Source: Opitutia bacterium (GTDB lineage Bacteria; Verrucomicrobiota; Verrucomicrobiae; Opitutales; UBA953). From it: 28,221 bases of DNA. Made by a program: the position numbers and the translations under genes. The notes under the pieces are model-generated. The model did not search any database. It was given only the letters and a program-made list of their open reading frames with translations, and had not been told where the DNA came from. Of this stretch, positions 7,431 to 16,001 are shown piece by piece (the first letter of the stretch is position 1; each line of letters begins with the position of its first letter). The stretch is taken from contig CANKZO010000011.1 of the NCBI GenBank assembly GCA_947488485.1, positions 1-28,221 of the forward strand, given 5' to 3'.

Positions 7431-10151
7431 ATGAAACATCTCAGCGTCGGTAGTCGGTGGAACGCGGACCTCATCGCAACTTATCACGAGCAGTGGTCCA
7501 AAGACCCTTCCTCGGTCGACGGTGACTGGCGCTCGTTCTTCGAAGGCTTCGAACTCGGTCTCAGCCTCCCGCCTAAGCCGGGCAAAGGCGCCCCCGCCGC
7601 CGGCTCCGTCGACGCCAGCGCCCAATGGAAGGTCCTCGCCGCCATCCAGGCGTACCGGATGATCGGGCACCTCCAGGCCCGCATCAATCCGCTCGCCGAG
7701 CCCTTCCCTCACTTCGAGCTCACCGACAAAGCCCTCGGTCTGGACACCCTGCCGGCCGACCGCGTGTTCCACACCGGTGATTTCCTCGGCGGCCAGATGC
7801 TCCCGCTGGGCGAGATTCTCGCCAAGCTGAAGTCTACTTATTGCGGCCCGATCGGCGTCGAGTTCAGCCACATCCAAGACGGCGAGCGTCGCCGCTGGCT
7901 ACAAGAGCGCGTCGAAAGCTGCGGCCTCCGTCCGGCTTACGACGCCGCGGCCCGCCGTCGCTTCCTGCGCTCCATCGTGCAGGCCGAGCAGTTCGAACGT
8001 TTCCTCCACAAGACGTTCGTCGGCGCCAAGCGCTTCTCCGTCGAAGGCGGGGAAGTCATGCTCGCCGTCATGGATCAGCTCATCCATCGCGCTCCGTCCG
8101 CCGGCGTCGCCGACCTCGTCATCGGCATGGCCCACCGCGGTCGTCTCAACGTCCTCGTCAACGTCTGCGGCAAGAAGCCCGAAGCCCTCTTCGCCGGCTT
8201 CTCCGAACAGCATATCCCGGACACCACGCATGGTGACGGCGACGTGAAGTATCACCTCGGCTACGCCGGCGCGCGCGTCGTCGAAGGCAAGGAAATCGGC
8301 GTCACCCTCGCCTTCAACCCCAGCCACCTCGAAGCCGTCAACCCGGTCGTCCTCGGCCGCGCCCGCGCGCTCGTCGACCTCCAAGGCGGCGCCGACCGTT
8401 CGAAGGTCCTGCCCATCCTGCTCCACGGCGACGCCGCGTTCGCCGGCCAGGGAATCGTCATGGAGACGCTCAACCTCGCCGGCCTCAAGGGCTACCAGGT
8501 GGGCGGCACGCTCCATATCGTCTCGAACAACCAGGTCGGCTTCACCACGAATCCGGACGAGGCGCGCACCGGCCGCCATTGCACCGAGATCGCCAAGTTC
8601 ACCGAGTGCCCGATCTTCCACGCCAACGGCGACGATCCCGACGCGGTCGTGCTCGCCGCCGAAATCGCCCTCGAGTTCCGCCAGAAGTTCGGCGCCGACG
8701 CCGTGCTGGATATCGTCTGCTATCGTCGCTACGGCCACAATGAGACCGACGAACCGGCCTTCACCCAGCCGGTGCTCTACAAGGAGATCTCCGCGCACTC
8801 GAGCGTGTCGGAACTCTACGCCTCCCGCCTGACCGAATCCAAGTCGGCCCCCGATGGCGAGCTGATCGCCCTGCGCACCGAATTTGACGTACTGCTCAAC
8901 GCCGCGCAGGAACGCGCCCAGGCGTCGATCGCGGCGGAAGTCGAAGAACGTAAGACCAAGCCCGTGGGTGTCCGTCCTTTCCGCTCGGCCTACGAACATT
9001 CCGTCGACACCTCCGCTCCGCGTGAACTGCTGGACAAGGTCGCGCCGGTGCTCTGGCAGACCCCGCCGGACTTCGCTCCTAATCCCAAGATCAAGCGACT
9101 CCTCGATGCGAAGGCCGAAGCCTACAAGGCCGGCGCCAACATCGACTGGAGCCTCGGTGAAGGACTCGCCTTCGCTTCCCTGCTCGCCGAAGGCTACCCG
9201 GTGCGCATCTCCGGTCAGGACTGCGAACGCGGCACGTTCTCCCATCGCCATGCGGTGCTGCACGATCCTTCCAACGACGCCGAGTACTGCCCGCTGGGCT
9301 CGATCGCCGGCGCGGAGGTCGAACTCGTCAACTCCTCCCTCTCCGAATACGCGGTGCTCGGTTTCGACTACGGCTACTCGCTCGAGGCTCCTGATTCCTT
9401 GGTGATCTGGGAAGCCCAGTTCGGCGACTTCGCCAACGGCGCGCAGATCATGATCGACCAGTTCATCGCTTCGGCGGAATCGAAGTGGGGTCAGACCAGC
9501 GGCCTCGTCATGCTCCTGCCGCACGGCTATGAAGGCCAAGGTCCGGAACACTCCTCCGCCCGTATCGAACGCTTCCTCCAGCTCTGCGCCGAAAACAACC
9601 TGCAGGTCGCCCAGCCCTCCACTCCGGCTCAGCTCTTCCACGCGCTGCGTCGCCAGGTGAAGTCGGATGTCCGCAAACCCCTGGTTGTCATGACTCCGAA
9701 GAGCCTGCTGCGCCACAAGTCCTGCGTGAGCACGCTCGCCGAACTCACCGGCGGGCGCTTCCAAGCCATCCTGCCCGACGCCACCCCGGCCGCCAAGACC
9801 GAGCGTCTGTTGCTCTGCTCAGGCAAGATTTTCTACGAACTCGACGCCGAACGCGCGGCTCGCAAGGACACCGCCACGACCATCGTCCGCGTCGAACAAT
9901 TCTACCCCTTCGACGCCGCCACTCTCGCCAAGCTGCACGCCGACCTAGGTTCGCCCAAGAAGGTCGTCTGGGTGCAGGATGAGCCGAAGAACATGGGCGG
10001 CTGGTCCTTCGTCGCCCCGAACGTCGAGGAAGCTCTCGGCCTTCGCCCGCTCTACGCCGGACGTGACGCCGCCGCCTCCCCGGCGGTGGGCTCGCTCTCG
10101 GTCCACAAGATCGAGCAGGCGGACGTCATCCGACAGGCCTTTGGCGCCTAA
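7431..10151 (+). CDS. sucA: 2-oxoglutarate dehydrogenase E1 component
   Basis: The thiamine-diphosphate-dependent E1o decarboxylates 2-oxoglutarate and transfers the succinyl group to the lipoyl arm of SucB in the TCA cycle. The 906-residue protein (E. coli 933) has the N-terminal E1o motif W-RSFFEGFELG, AHRGRLNVL near residue 234, GDGDVKYHLG, NPSHLEAVNP, HGDAAFAGQGIVMETLNL, SNNQVGFTTNPDE, the ThDP/Mg part NGDDPDAV and YRRYGHNETDEP, then the second half with GQDCERGTFSHRHAVLHD, LPHGYEGQGPEHSSARIERFLQ and a C-terminal VQDEPKNMGGW. All major catalytic blocks are present. It is first in an operon with sucB and lpd, which together make the whole complex; sucCD are not in the window. Confidence 0.97.
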   Translation: MKHLSVGSRWNADLIATYHEQWSKDPSSVDGDWRSFFEGFELGLSLPPKPGKGAPAAGSVDASAQWKVLAAIQAYRMIGHLQARINPLAEPFPHFELTDKALGLDTLPADRVFHTGDFLGGQMLPLGEILAKLKSTYCGPIGVEFSHIQDGERRRWLQERVESCGLRPAYDAAARRRFLRSIVQAEQFERFLHKTFVGAKRFSVEGGEVMLAVMDQLIHRAPSAGVADLVIGMAHRGRLNVLVNVCGKKPEALFAGFSEQHIPDTTHGDGDVKYHLGYAGARVVEGKEIGVTLAFNPSHLEAVNPVVLGRARALVDLQGGADRSKVLPILLHGDAAFAGQGIVMETLNLAGLKGYQVGGTLHIVSNNQVGFTTNPDEARTGRHCTEIAKFTECPIFHANGDDPDAVVLAAEIALEFRQKFGADAVLDIVCYRRYGHNETDEPAFTQPVLYKEISAHSSVSELYASRLTESKSAPDGELIALRTEFDVLLNAAQERAQASIAAEVEERKTKPVGVRPFRSAYEHSVDTSAPRELLDKVAPVLWQTPPDFAPNPKIKRLLDAKAEAYKAGANIDWSLGEGLAFASLLAEGYPVRISGQDCERGTFSHRHAVLHDPSNDAEYCPLGSIAGAEVELVNSSLSEYAVLGFDYGYSLEAPDSLVIWEAQFGDFANGAQIMIDQFIASAESKWGQTSGLVMLLPHGYEGQGPEHSSARIERFLQLCAENNLQVAQPSTPAQLFHALRRQVKSDVRKPLVVMTPKSLLRHKSCVSTLAELTGGRFQAILPDATPAAKTERLLLCSGKIFYELDAERAARKDTATTIVRVEQFYPFDAATLAKLHADLGSPKKVVWVQDEPKNMGGWSFVAPNVEEALGLRPLYAGRDAAASPAVGSLSVHKIEQADVIRQAFGA

Positions 10152-10203
10152 TAAGGGTCAGTAGCCGATTTTGTCGGTCAGACCACCCCTCCTACTACCC
10201 CAC

Positions 10204-10225
10204 AAACGACCTTAGCAGGTCGTTT
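10204..10225 (+). repeat. Perfect hairpin between sucA and sucB
   Basis: AAACGACCT, loop TAGC, AGGTCGTTT: a perfect 9-bp stem with a 4-base loop, 52 bases past the sucA stop. What follows (TAAAGGGCTATTT) is not a convincing U tract, so this may be a weak or partial terminator or an mRNA-stabilising processing element that sets the sucA to sucB ratio. No riboswitch was recognised in the rest of the 138-base gap. Confidence 0.6.
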
Positions 10226-10242
10226 AAAGGGCTATTTCCCCG

Positions 10243-10271
10243 TTGAAACGACTCGGATTGAGTTCCAATTT
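10243..10271 (+). promoter_or_regulatory. Candidate internal promoter for sucB-lpd
   Basis: TTGAAA (10243-10248), 17-base spacer, CAATTT (10266-10271), 18 bases before the sucB ATG and downstream of the hairpin. It would allow sucB and lpd to be made independently of sucA, which would make sense if Lpd also serves other complexes. By-eye call. Confidence 0.3.
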
Positions 10272-10289
10272 GGTGACCACCCAACTTTC

Positions 10290-11573
10290 ATGGCCGTCGA
10301 AGTCAAAATCCCTCCCATGGGCGAATCCATCACCGGGGGCCTCCTGGCCGCCTGGCTGGTCAAGTCCGGTGATGCCGTCCGCAAGGGTCAGCCGCTCTTC
10401 TCCTACGAAACCGACAAGGTGACCTCCGAAGGCACCGCCGAAGTCGACGGGCAGATCACCATCGTCGTCAACGCAGGCACCGACGTCGTGGTCGGACAAG
10501 TCGTCGCCTCGATCGAAGCCGGCGCCGCGGGCAACGCTCCTTCCGCCGCTCCTGCTCCTGCGGCCAAGCCAGCCGCTGCTTCCGCTCCGGTCGCCGCCGC
10601 TCCGGCTCCGAAAGCCGCCCCGGTCGCCGCTAAGTCCGGCGCCGCCGCCGAAATCTCTCCCGCCGTCCGTCGCATCTCCGAGGAAACCGGCCTCGATCCC
10701 GCAGGCCTCGAAGGCACGGGCAAGGCCGGTCGCGTCACCAAGGGTGACATGCTCGCCGCGCTCTCTGGCCAGGCTCCGATCCGCGCCGTGGCTCCGGCCG
10801 CCGCCCCCGCTGCTGTCGCTGCCGCTGCTGCTCCCGCTGCGCCGGCCGCCGCCGTCGTCATCCCTTCACGCGATGGCCGCACCTCGCGCAAGCGCATGTC
10901 GCCGCTTCGTCGCAAGATCGCCGAACGCCTCGTGCAGGCGAAGTCCGAGACCGCGATGCTCACGACCTTCAACGAGGTCAACATGGCGCCGGTGATGGAG
11001 CTACGCAAACGCCACGGCGAAGAATTCCTCAAGAAATACGGGGTCAAACTCGGCTTCATGTCCTTCTTCGTGAAGGCCGCCGTCCAGGCGATGAAGGAAG
11101 TCCCGGCGATCAACGCCCAGCTCGACGGCGAGGACATCATCGAGAACCACTTCTACGACATCGGCGTGGCCGTCGGCACCGACAAGGGCCTCATGGTCCC
11201 GGTCGTCCGCGACTGCGACCAGCTCAACTTCGCGAGCATCGAGAAAGCCATCGGCGACTTCGGCAAGCGCGCCCGCGACGGCAAGATCCAGCTGCCCGAA
11301 CTGCAGGGCGGCGTCTTCACGATCTCCAACGGCGGCATCTACGGCTCGATGCTTTCGACGCCCATCCTCAACCATCCGCAGGCCGCGATCATGGGCCTCC
11401 ACAACATCGTCGAACGTCCGGTCGCCGAGAACGGCCAGGTCGTGATCCGTCCGATCATGTACCTCGCCCTCTCCTACGACCACCGTCTCATCGACGGCAA
11501 GGAAGCCGTGACGTTCCTCGTCAAGGTCCGCCAATACATCGAAGACCCGCAGCGTCTGCTGTTCGGCGTCTGA
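10290..11573 (+). CDS. sucB: Dihydrolipoamide succinyltransferase (E2o)
   Basis: The E2 core of the 2-oxoglutarate dehydrogenase complex takes the succinyl group from E1 and passes it to CoA. The 427 residues show the standard order: one lipoyl domain (1-77) with the lipoylated Lys in ETDKVTS at K43; a flexible Ala/Pro linker (about 78-118); the E3/E1-binding domain (about 121-158, [15 protein letters not shown]...[12 protein letters not shown]); a second Ala-rich linker; and the catalytic domain from about 200 with H398 and D402 in SYDHRLIDG. The GESITGG opening and close linkage with sucA mark it as E2o rather than the pyruvate E2. The leader has no Shine-Dalgarno. lpd follows 24 bases later. 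Confidence 0.96.
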   Translation: MAVEVKIPPMGESITGGLLAAWLVKSGDAVRKGQPLFSYETDKVTSEGTAEVDGQITIVVNAGTDVVVGQVVASIEAGAAGNAPSAAPAPAAKPAAASAPVAAAPAPKAAPVAAKSGAAAEISPAVRRISEETGLDPAGLEGTGKAGRVTKGDMLAALSGQAPIRAVAPAAAPAAVAAAAAPAAPAAAVVIPSRDGRTSRKRMSPLRRKIAERLVQAKSETAMLTTFNEVNMAPVMELRKRHGEEFLKKYGVKLGFMSFFVKAAVQAMKEVPAINAQLDGEDIIENHFYDIGVAVGTDKGLMVPVVRDCDQLNFASIEKAIGDFGKRARDGKIQLPELQGGVFTISNGGIYGSMLSTPILNHPQAAIMGLHNIVERPVAENGQVVIRPIMYLALSYDHRLIDGKEAVTFLVKVRQYIEDPQRLLFGV

Positions 11574-11597
11574 TCCTTCCAACCCCCTCCTACCGCA

Positions 11598-12998
11598 ATG
11601 TCTCAATTCGATCTCGTCGTAATCGGCTCCGGCCCTGGTGGCTACGTCGCCGCCATCAAAGCCGGCCAGCTCGGCCTCAAGGTGGCCCTCGTGGAGAAGG
11701 ACAACTCCCTCGGCGGCACCTGCCTTAACGTCGGCTGCATCCCCTCCAAGGCCCTGCTCCACTCCACCGAAGTCTACCAGCACGCCATCCACGGCAAGAA
11801 GCATGGCCTCGTCGGCGCGGAGAAGCTCACCTTCGATGTCGCCGCGATGCTCGCCAACAAGGACAAGGTCGTCGCCCAACTCAACATGGGCGTCGGCGCT
11901 CTCCTCAAGAAGCGTAACGTCGAAGTCGTCCGCGGCCTCGGCCGTCTCGTGAAGTCCGGTCAGGTGCTCGTCCGCTCCACCACCGGCGACCGCACGCTCG
12001 AGACCAAGAACATCCTCATCGCCACCGGCTCGGTGCCGGTCGAACTGCCCTTCATGAAGTTTGACGGCGAGACCGTCATCTCCTCCGACCACGGCATCTC
12101 GCTGAAGGCCGTCCCCGAGAAGATGGTCGTCGTCGGCGCCGGCGCCATCGGCCTCGAACTCGGTTCCGTCTGGGCCCGTCTCGGCTCCCAGGTCACGGTC
12201 GTCGAGATGCTCCCCGGCATCGGCGGACCCGCCTACGACGCTGACGTCGCCAAGGCCGCGCAGAACGCCTTCGAAAAGCAGGGCCTGAAGTTCGAACTGG
12301 GCGCCAAGGTCACCGGCGTGAAGAAGACCGCCTCGGGCTCCGCCCTCACCGCCGAGCGCGACGGCAAGACCCTCGAATTCCCCGCCGACAAGATCCTCGT
12401 CGCCGTCGGCCGTAAGGCCAACACGACCGGCCTCGGCGCCCAGGAAGCCGGCCTCAAGCTCGACGAGCGCGGCCGCATCGTCATCGACGCCCATTACCAG
12501 ACCAACCTGCCCGGCGTCTACGCCATCGGTGACGTCGTCACCGGTCCGATGCTCGCGCACAAGGCCGAAGAAGAAGGCGTCGCGGTCGCCGAGAACCTCG
12601 CCGGCAAGAAAGGCCACGTGAACTACGGCGTCATCCCGGGCGTCATCTACACCGACCCCGAAGTCGCCTGCGTCGGCCTCTCCGAAGCCGAAGCCAAGGC
12701 CAAGAACATCGAAGTCGCCATCGGCAAGTTCCAGCTCGCCGGCAACGGCCGCGCGATCGCTTCCGACTGCACCTCGGGTTTCGTGAAGGTCATCGCCTGC
12801 GCCAAGACCGACAAGCTCCTGGGCGTCCAGATGGTCGCCAAGGGCGCGTCCGAGATGATCGCCGCGGCCTGCGCGCACATGGAATACGGCGGCAGCGCCG
12901 AAGACGTGGCTCGCACTTGCTTCGCTCACCCGACCGTCAGCGAGTCCTTCAAGGAAGCCGCGATGGCCGTCAGCAAGTCGAGCATCCACTCGCTCTGA
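11598..12998 (+). CDS. lpdA: Dihydrolipoamide dehydrogenase (E3)
   Basis: This FAD flavoprotein reoxidises the dihydrolipoyl groups of E2 and makes NADH. The 466-residue protein has the FAD-binding GSGPGGYVAAI (10-20), the redox disulfide GGTCLNVGCIPS with C42 and C47, the NAD-binding VVGAGAIGLELGSVWARLG, the second FAD site AIGDVVTGPMLAHKAEEEG, and the C-terminal catalytic pair H444 and E449 in HPTVSESF. Length and motifs are normal. As the only E3 gene visible it may also serve pyruvate dehydrogenase or the glycine cleavage system if these are encoded elsewhere. Its leader, CCTTCCAACCCCCTCCTACC, is a striking pyrimidine run with no Shine-Dalgarno. A hairpin terminator follows 23 bases after the stop. 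Confidence 0.97.
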   Translation: MSQFDLVVIGSGPGGYVAAIKAGQLGLKVALVEKDNSLGGTCLNVGCIPSKALLHSTEVYQHAIHGKKHGLVGAEKLTFDVAAMLANKDKVVAQLNMGVGALLKKRNVEVVRGLGRLVKSGQVLVRSTTGDRTLETKNILIATGSVPVELPFMKFDGETVISSDHGISLKAVPEKMVVVGAGAIGLELGSVWARLGSQVTVVEMLPGIGGPAYDADVAKAAQNAFEKQGLKFELGAKVTGVKKTASGSALTAERDGKTLEFPADKILVAVGRKANTTGLGAQEAGLKLDERGRIVIDAHYQTNLPGVYAIGDVVTGPMLAHKAEEEGVAVAENLAGKKGHVNYGVIPGVIYTDPEVACVGLSEAEAKAKNIEVAIGKFQLAGNGRAIASDCTSGFVKVIACAKTDKLLGVQMVAKGASEMIAAACAHMEYGGSAEDVARTCFAHPTVSESFKEAAMAVSKSSIHSL

Positions 12999-13021
12999 AC
13001 GTCGTCGGAGTTTTTCGAACG

Positions 13022-13050
13022 AAAGGGTGCGAATAGCACCCTTTCTTCTT
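13022..13050 (+). terminator. Rho-independent terminator after lpd
   Basis: AAAGGGTGC, loop GAATA, GCACCCTTT: a perfect 9-bp stem (13022-13030 with 13036-13044) followed by CTTCTT. It starts 23 bases after the lpd stop and closes the sucA-sucB-lpd unit. Being A-rich on its 5' side and T-rich on its 3' side, it could also act on read-through from the opposite strand. Confidence 0.85.
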
Positions 13051-13055
13051 TGGCG

Positions 13056-13094
13056 GACAAAACAGGACGCCCTCCCAAATGAAGGGAAGGCGTC
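13056..13094 (-). terminator. Rho-independent terminator of the SRP RNA gene
   Basis: On the minus strand GACGCCTTCCC (13094-13084), a 7-base loop, then GGGAGGGCGTC (13076-13066) form an 11-bp stem with one G-U pair, followed by CTGTTTTGTCC. It lies 7 bases beyond the 3' end of the SRP RNA stem, the expected place. Confidence 0.75.
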
Positions 13095-13101
13095 GATTGA
13101 A

Positions 13102-13210
13102 AAGCAAGGGGCCAGGCTTGCCACGGCACACGGATGAACTGACTGCCGTTGCTTCCTTCCGGACCTGGCGGGATTCGTCGGCCACCTGTTGCATGGGGCC
13201 TGGCTTGCTT
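13102..13210 (-). ncRNA. ffs: Small signal recognition particle RNA (4.5S-type)
   Basis: The minus strand contains the nearly invariant SRP domain IV core, CAGGTCCGGAAGGAAGCA (about 13166-13149), with the GGAA tetraloop and the asymmetric internal loop that binds Ffh. The flanks close into one long hairpin: the 5' end AAGCAAGCCAGG pairs with CCTGGC and TTGCTT at the 3' end, with a CCC bulge. Length is about 109 nt, the bacterial small (Alu-less) form. The RNA is the scaffold of Ffh/FtsY co-translational targeting of membrane proteins. It is divergent from valS and convergent with lpd, with its own terminator and a plausible promoter. Ends are set from the pairing and may be off by a few bases. 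Confidence 0.95.
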
Positions 13211-13213
13211 ATC

Positions 13214-13242
13214 TTAATGCCTGCCTAGTCCGTTCTTTTCAA
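13214..13242 (-). promoter_or_regulatory. Candidate ffs promoter
   Basis: On the minus strand TTGAAA (13242-13237), 17-base spacer, CATTAA (13219-13214), just upstream of the SRP RNA 5' end at about 13210-13207. It overlaps the -35 of the candidate valS promoter on the other strand, so the two may compete for polymerase. Confidence 0.45.
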
Positions 13243-13264
13243 TCCCCAACTTAACCCCTAATCA
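13236..13264 (+). promoter_or_regulatory. Candidate valS operon promoter, short leader
   Basis: TTTTCA (13236-13241), 17-base spacer, TAATCA (13259-13264), then 12 pyrimidine-rich bases to the valS ATG. The leader would be only about five bases. No T-box leader (which often controls aminoacyl-tRNA synthetase genes in Firmicutes) fits in this gap. Confidence 0.35.
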
Positions 13265-13276
13265 TTCCCCTTTCCG

Positions 13277-16000
13277 ATGGCTGAAATCCCCAAATCTTAC
13301 GAACCCCAGGGCGTCGAGCAGCAGTGGTACGACCGCTGGGTGGCCGCCGGTTGCTTCCAGGGCAAGGTCGACCATGCCCGCGAATCGTTCGCGGTGATGA
13401 TCCCGCCGCCCAACGTCACCGGCGTCCTGCACATGGGACACCTGCTCAATAACACGCTGCAGGACATCATGGTCCGCCGCGCCCGTCAGGAAGGTAAGTC
13501 CGCCCTCTGGCTCCCGGGCACCGACCACGCCGGCATCGCCACGCAGTCCCGCGTCGAAAAGGAACTCCGTCAGAAGGAAGGCAAGACACGCCACGACCTC
13601 GGCCGCGAGAAGTTCATCCAAGTCGCCTCCGAATGGCGCGACAAGCACGGCGGCATCATCCTCGGACAGCTCCGCAAGCTCGGCGCCTCCTGCGACTGGG
13701 ACCGCACGGTCCACACACTCGACGCCGGCTACTCGCAAGCGGTCCTGCAGACCTTCGTCACGCTCTACGAACGCGGCTATGTCTACCGCGGCAAGCGCAT
13801 GGTGAACTGGTGCCCGGTCTCGCAGACGGGCCTCTCCGACGAAGAGGTGATCATGAAGCCCTCCAAGGGCTCGCTCTACCGCATGCGTTACGAGGTCGCC
13901 GAACTCCCCGGCACTTTCCTCGAAATCTCGACCACGCGTCCGGAAACCATCCCCGGCGACGCCGCCGTGGCGGTCCACCCCGACGACGAGCGCTACAAGC
14001 ACCTTATCGGCAAGCACGTCTGGCGCCCCTTCCCTCGCGCCCAGATCCCGATCGTCGGCGACACGGCCGTCGAGAAGGATTTCGGCACGGGCGTGCTGAA
14101 GGTCACCCCGGCCCACGACCGCACCGACTTCGATATCGGCAAGCGCCACGACCTCCCGGTCATCGACGTGATGAATCCCGACGGTACGATGAACGCTGAC
14201 GCGGGTCCGCTCGCCGGCATCGAACGTTTCAAGGCCCGCGCGATGGCCGAGAAGCTGCTCGAGGAACTCGGCGCCTTGGTGAAGACCGAGCCCTACGAGA
14301 ACACCGTGGGCTACTCCGAACGCGCCGATGTGCCGATCGAACCTCGTCTCAGCGAACAGTGGTTCATCCGCTACCCGAAGATCGACGAAGCCAAGCGCGC
14401 CGTCACTTCGGGCATCATCAAGTTCCACCCGGAACGCTGGACGAAGACCTACCTCCACTGGCTCGAGAACATCCAGGATTGGTGCGTCAGCCGCCAGCTC
14501 TGGTGGGGCCACCGCATCCCGGTCTGGTATCGCAAGGGCGCCGACCGCAACGATCCGAAAAACCTGCACGTGTCCCTCACGGCCCCGGCCGATGCCTCTG
14601 ACTGGGAACAAGACAACGACGTGCTCGACACGTGGGCCTCGTCCTGGCTCTGGTGCCTCGCGACCATCGGCTGGCGCAAGCCGGGCGAGACCACCGAAGA
14701 GCTCAAACACTGGTATCCGACCGGCGCCCTCGCCACGGGACCGGACATCATCTTCCTCTGGGTCGCCCGCATGATCATCGCCGGCCTCGAGCTCCATGGT
14801 CCGGAAAAGAAGACGCTGACCGACGACGAGATCCGCCAGCGCATCCCGTTCAAGCGCGTCTACTTCAACGGCATCATCCGCGACAAGCTCGGCCGCAAGA
14901 TGTCGAAGTCCCTCGGCAACTCGCCCGAGCCGCTCGACCTCATCGCCAAGTTCGGCGCCGACGGCCTCCGCTTCGGCCTGCTGTCCATCGCCCCGAAGGG
15001 CCAGGATATCCTCTTCGACGAAGATCGCGTCGGCCAAGGCCGCAACTTCTGCAACAAGCTCTGGAACGCCGCCCGCTTCCGCCAGATGTCCGGCCCGATG
15101 GCGGATAACTCGACGCTCGCCGCCGTGGTCAGCCGCATCAAGGCCTCGCAACTCGACGACGATGATTTCGCGATCCTGCAAGGTCTCGCCGAACTCACCG
15201 ACAGCACGACCAAGAACCTCGACGAACATGAGTTCACCGCCTACGCGCAGGGTCTCTATTCGTTCTTCTGGGGCGACTTCTGCGACTGGTACGTCGAAGC
15301 CTCGAAAGCCCGACTGCGCGACGCCGCGCTGGTCGATAATTGCCTCGCCGTGCAGGACCTCGTCCTGCGCCAGTTCCTCCTGCTCCTCCACCCGGTCGCG
15401 CCCTTCATCTCGGAAGAGCTCTGGCACCTGCTCGGCTACGGCACGGAGAAAGACTTCATCCAGAACCATCACACCGGCACCGGTGGCGACCTGCTCCGCG
15501 TCCTCCGCGAGAACGGCATCAAGCTCAGCGCCGCCAAGGTGGCCGACGTCGCCCTGCTCCGCGAGTTCGTCGCTTCCGTCCGCGGACTGAAGTCCCAGGC
15601 CAACCAGGCCACGCGTCGCGACGCCGTGATCACGGTCGTCGCCAAGGACGCCACGGCCAAGGCCCTCCTCAGCGCCAACCGCGAGAAGCTCAGCAGCCTC
15701 GCCGGACTCGCCGAAATCGGTTTCGCCGACGACGCGGGCGATCGCACGGGTTCGCTCACTTCGCTCGGCACGGTGATGCTCGAACTCTCCGGCACGGTCG
15801 ACGTGGCCGCCGAGAAGGTCCGTCTCGCCAAGGAGCTGGCCAAGCTCGAACAGGCGGTCGCCGCCGGCGAAGCCAAGCTCACGAACGAGGCCTTCGTCTC
15901 GAAGGCCCCGCCCAAGATCCTCGAGGGCGCCCGTAAGCAGCTCGACGAAGCCAAGGCGAAGCGCGACGAGATCGCGCGCATGCTCACCACGCTCGGTTAA
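13277..16000 (+). CDS. valS: Valyl-tRNA synthetase
   Basis: Class I synthetase charging tRNA-Val with valine and editing misactivated threonine. The 907-residue protein (E. coli 951) has the PPPNVTGVLHMGH start with the HIGH motif H52-M-G-H55, GTDHAGIATQ, the editing-domain blocks STTRPETIPGDAAVAVHPDD, the WC-SRQLWWGH-IPVWY block, KMSKS at 541-545 in GRKMSKSLGNS, the anticodon-binding domain, and a C-terminal coiled coil (VRLAKELAKLEQAV...ARKQLDEAKAKRDEI) typical of ValRS. It stands at the head of a seven-gene run; nagB starts one base after its stop. A synthetase leading amino-sugar genes is unusual as a functional grouping, and may just reflect a shared promoter. Confidence 0.97.
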   Translation: MAEIPKSYEPQGVEQQWYDRWVAAGCFQGKVDHARESFAVMIPPPNVTGVLHMGHLLNNTLQDIMVRRARQEGKSALWLPGTDHAGIATQSRVEKELRQKEGKTRHDLGREKFIQVASEWRDKHGGIILGQLRKLGASCDWDRTVHTLDAGYSQAVLQTFVTLYERGYVYRGKRMVNWCPVSQTGLSDEEVIMKPSKGSLYRMRYEVAELPGTFLEISTTRPETIPGDAAVAVHPDDERYKHLIGKHVWRPFPRAQIPIVGDTAVEKDFGTGVLKVTPAHDRTDFDIGKRHDLPVIDVMNPDGTMNADAGPLAGIERFKARAMAEKLLEELGALVKTEPYENTVGYSERADVPIEPRLSEQWFIRYPKIDEAKRAVTSGIIKFHPERWTKTYLHWLENIQDWCVSRQLWWGHRIPVWYRKGADRNDPKNLHVSLTAPADASDWEQDNDVLDTWASSWLWCLATIGWRKPGETTEELKHWYPTGALATGPDIIFLWVARMIIAGLELHGPEKKTLTDDEIRQRIPFKRVYFNGIIRDKLGRKMSKSLGNSPEPLDLIAKFGADGLRFGLLSIAPKGQDILFDEDRVGQGRNFCNKLWNAARFRQMSGPMADNSTLAAVVSRIKASQLDDDDFAILQGLAELTDSTTKNLDEHEFTAYAQGLYSFFWGDFCDWYVEASKARLRDAALVDNCLAVQDLVLRQFLLLLHPVAPFISEELWHLLGYGTEKDFIQNHHTGTGGDLLRVLRENGIKLSAAKVADVALLREFVASVRGLKSQANQATRRDAVITVVAKDATAKALLSANREKLSSLAGLAEIGFADDAGDRTGSLTSLGTVMLELSGTVDVAAEKVRLAKELAKLEQAVAAGEAKLTNEAFVSKAPPKILEGARKQLDEAKAKRDEIARMLTTLG

Positions 16001-16001
16001 G

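Noticed and set aside
7899..9764. 621-codon minus-strand frame over sucA
   Set aside because: Antisense to conserved E1o blocks; no motif, composition of a mirror frame.
10152..10289. Riboswitch or small RNA in the sucA-sucB gap
   Set aside because: Only one simple hairpin is visible; no multi-helix conserved core or known aptamer sequence.
10530..10860. Ala/Pro-rich GCC/GCT repeats as a tandem-repeat element
   Set aside because: They encode the flexible linkers on both sides of the E3-binding domain of SucB, a normal feature of E2 proteins.
11001..13124. 707-codon minus-strand frame over lpd and sucB
   Set aside because: Asp/Gly/Val/Leu-rich mirror frame of two fully conserved genes; no family motif.
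13211..13276. T-box leader before valS
   Set aside because: The gap between ffs and valS is 66 bases, too short, and lacks a T-box sequence or terminator.
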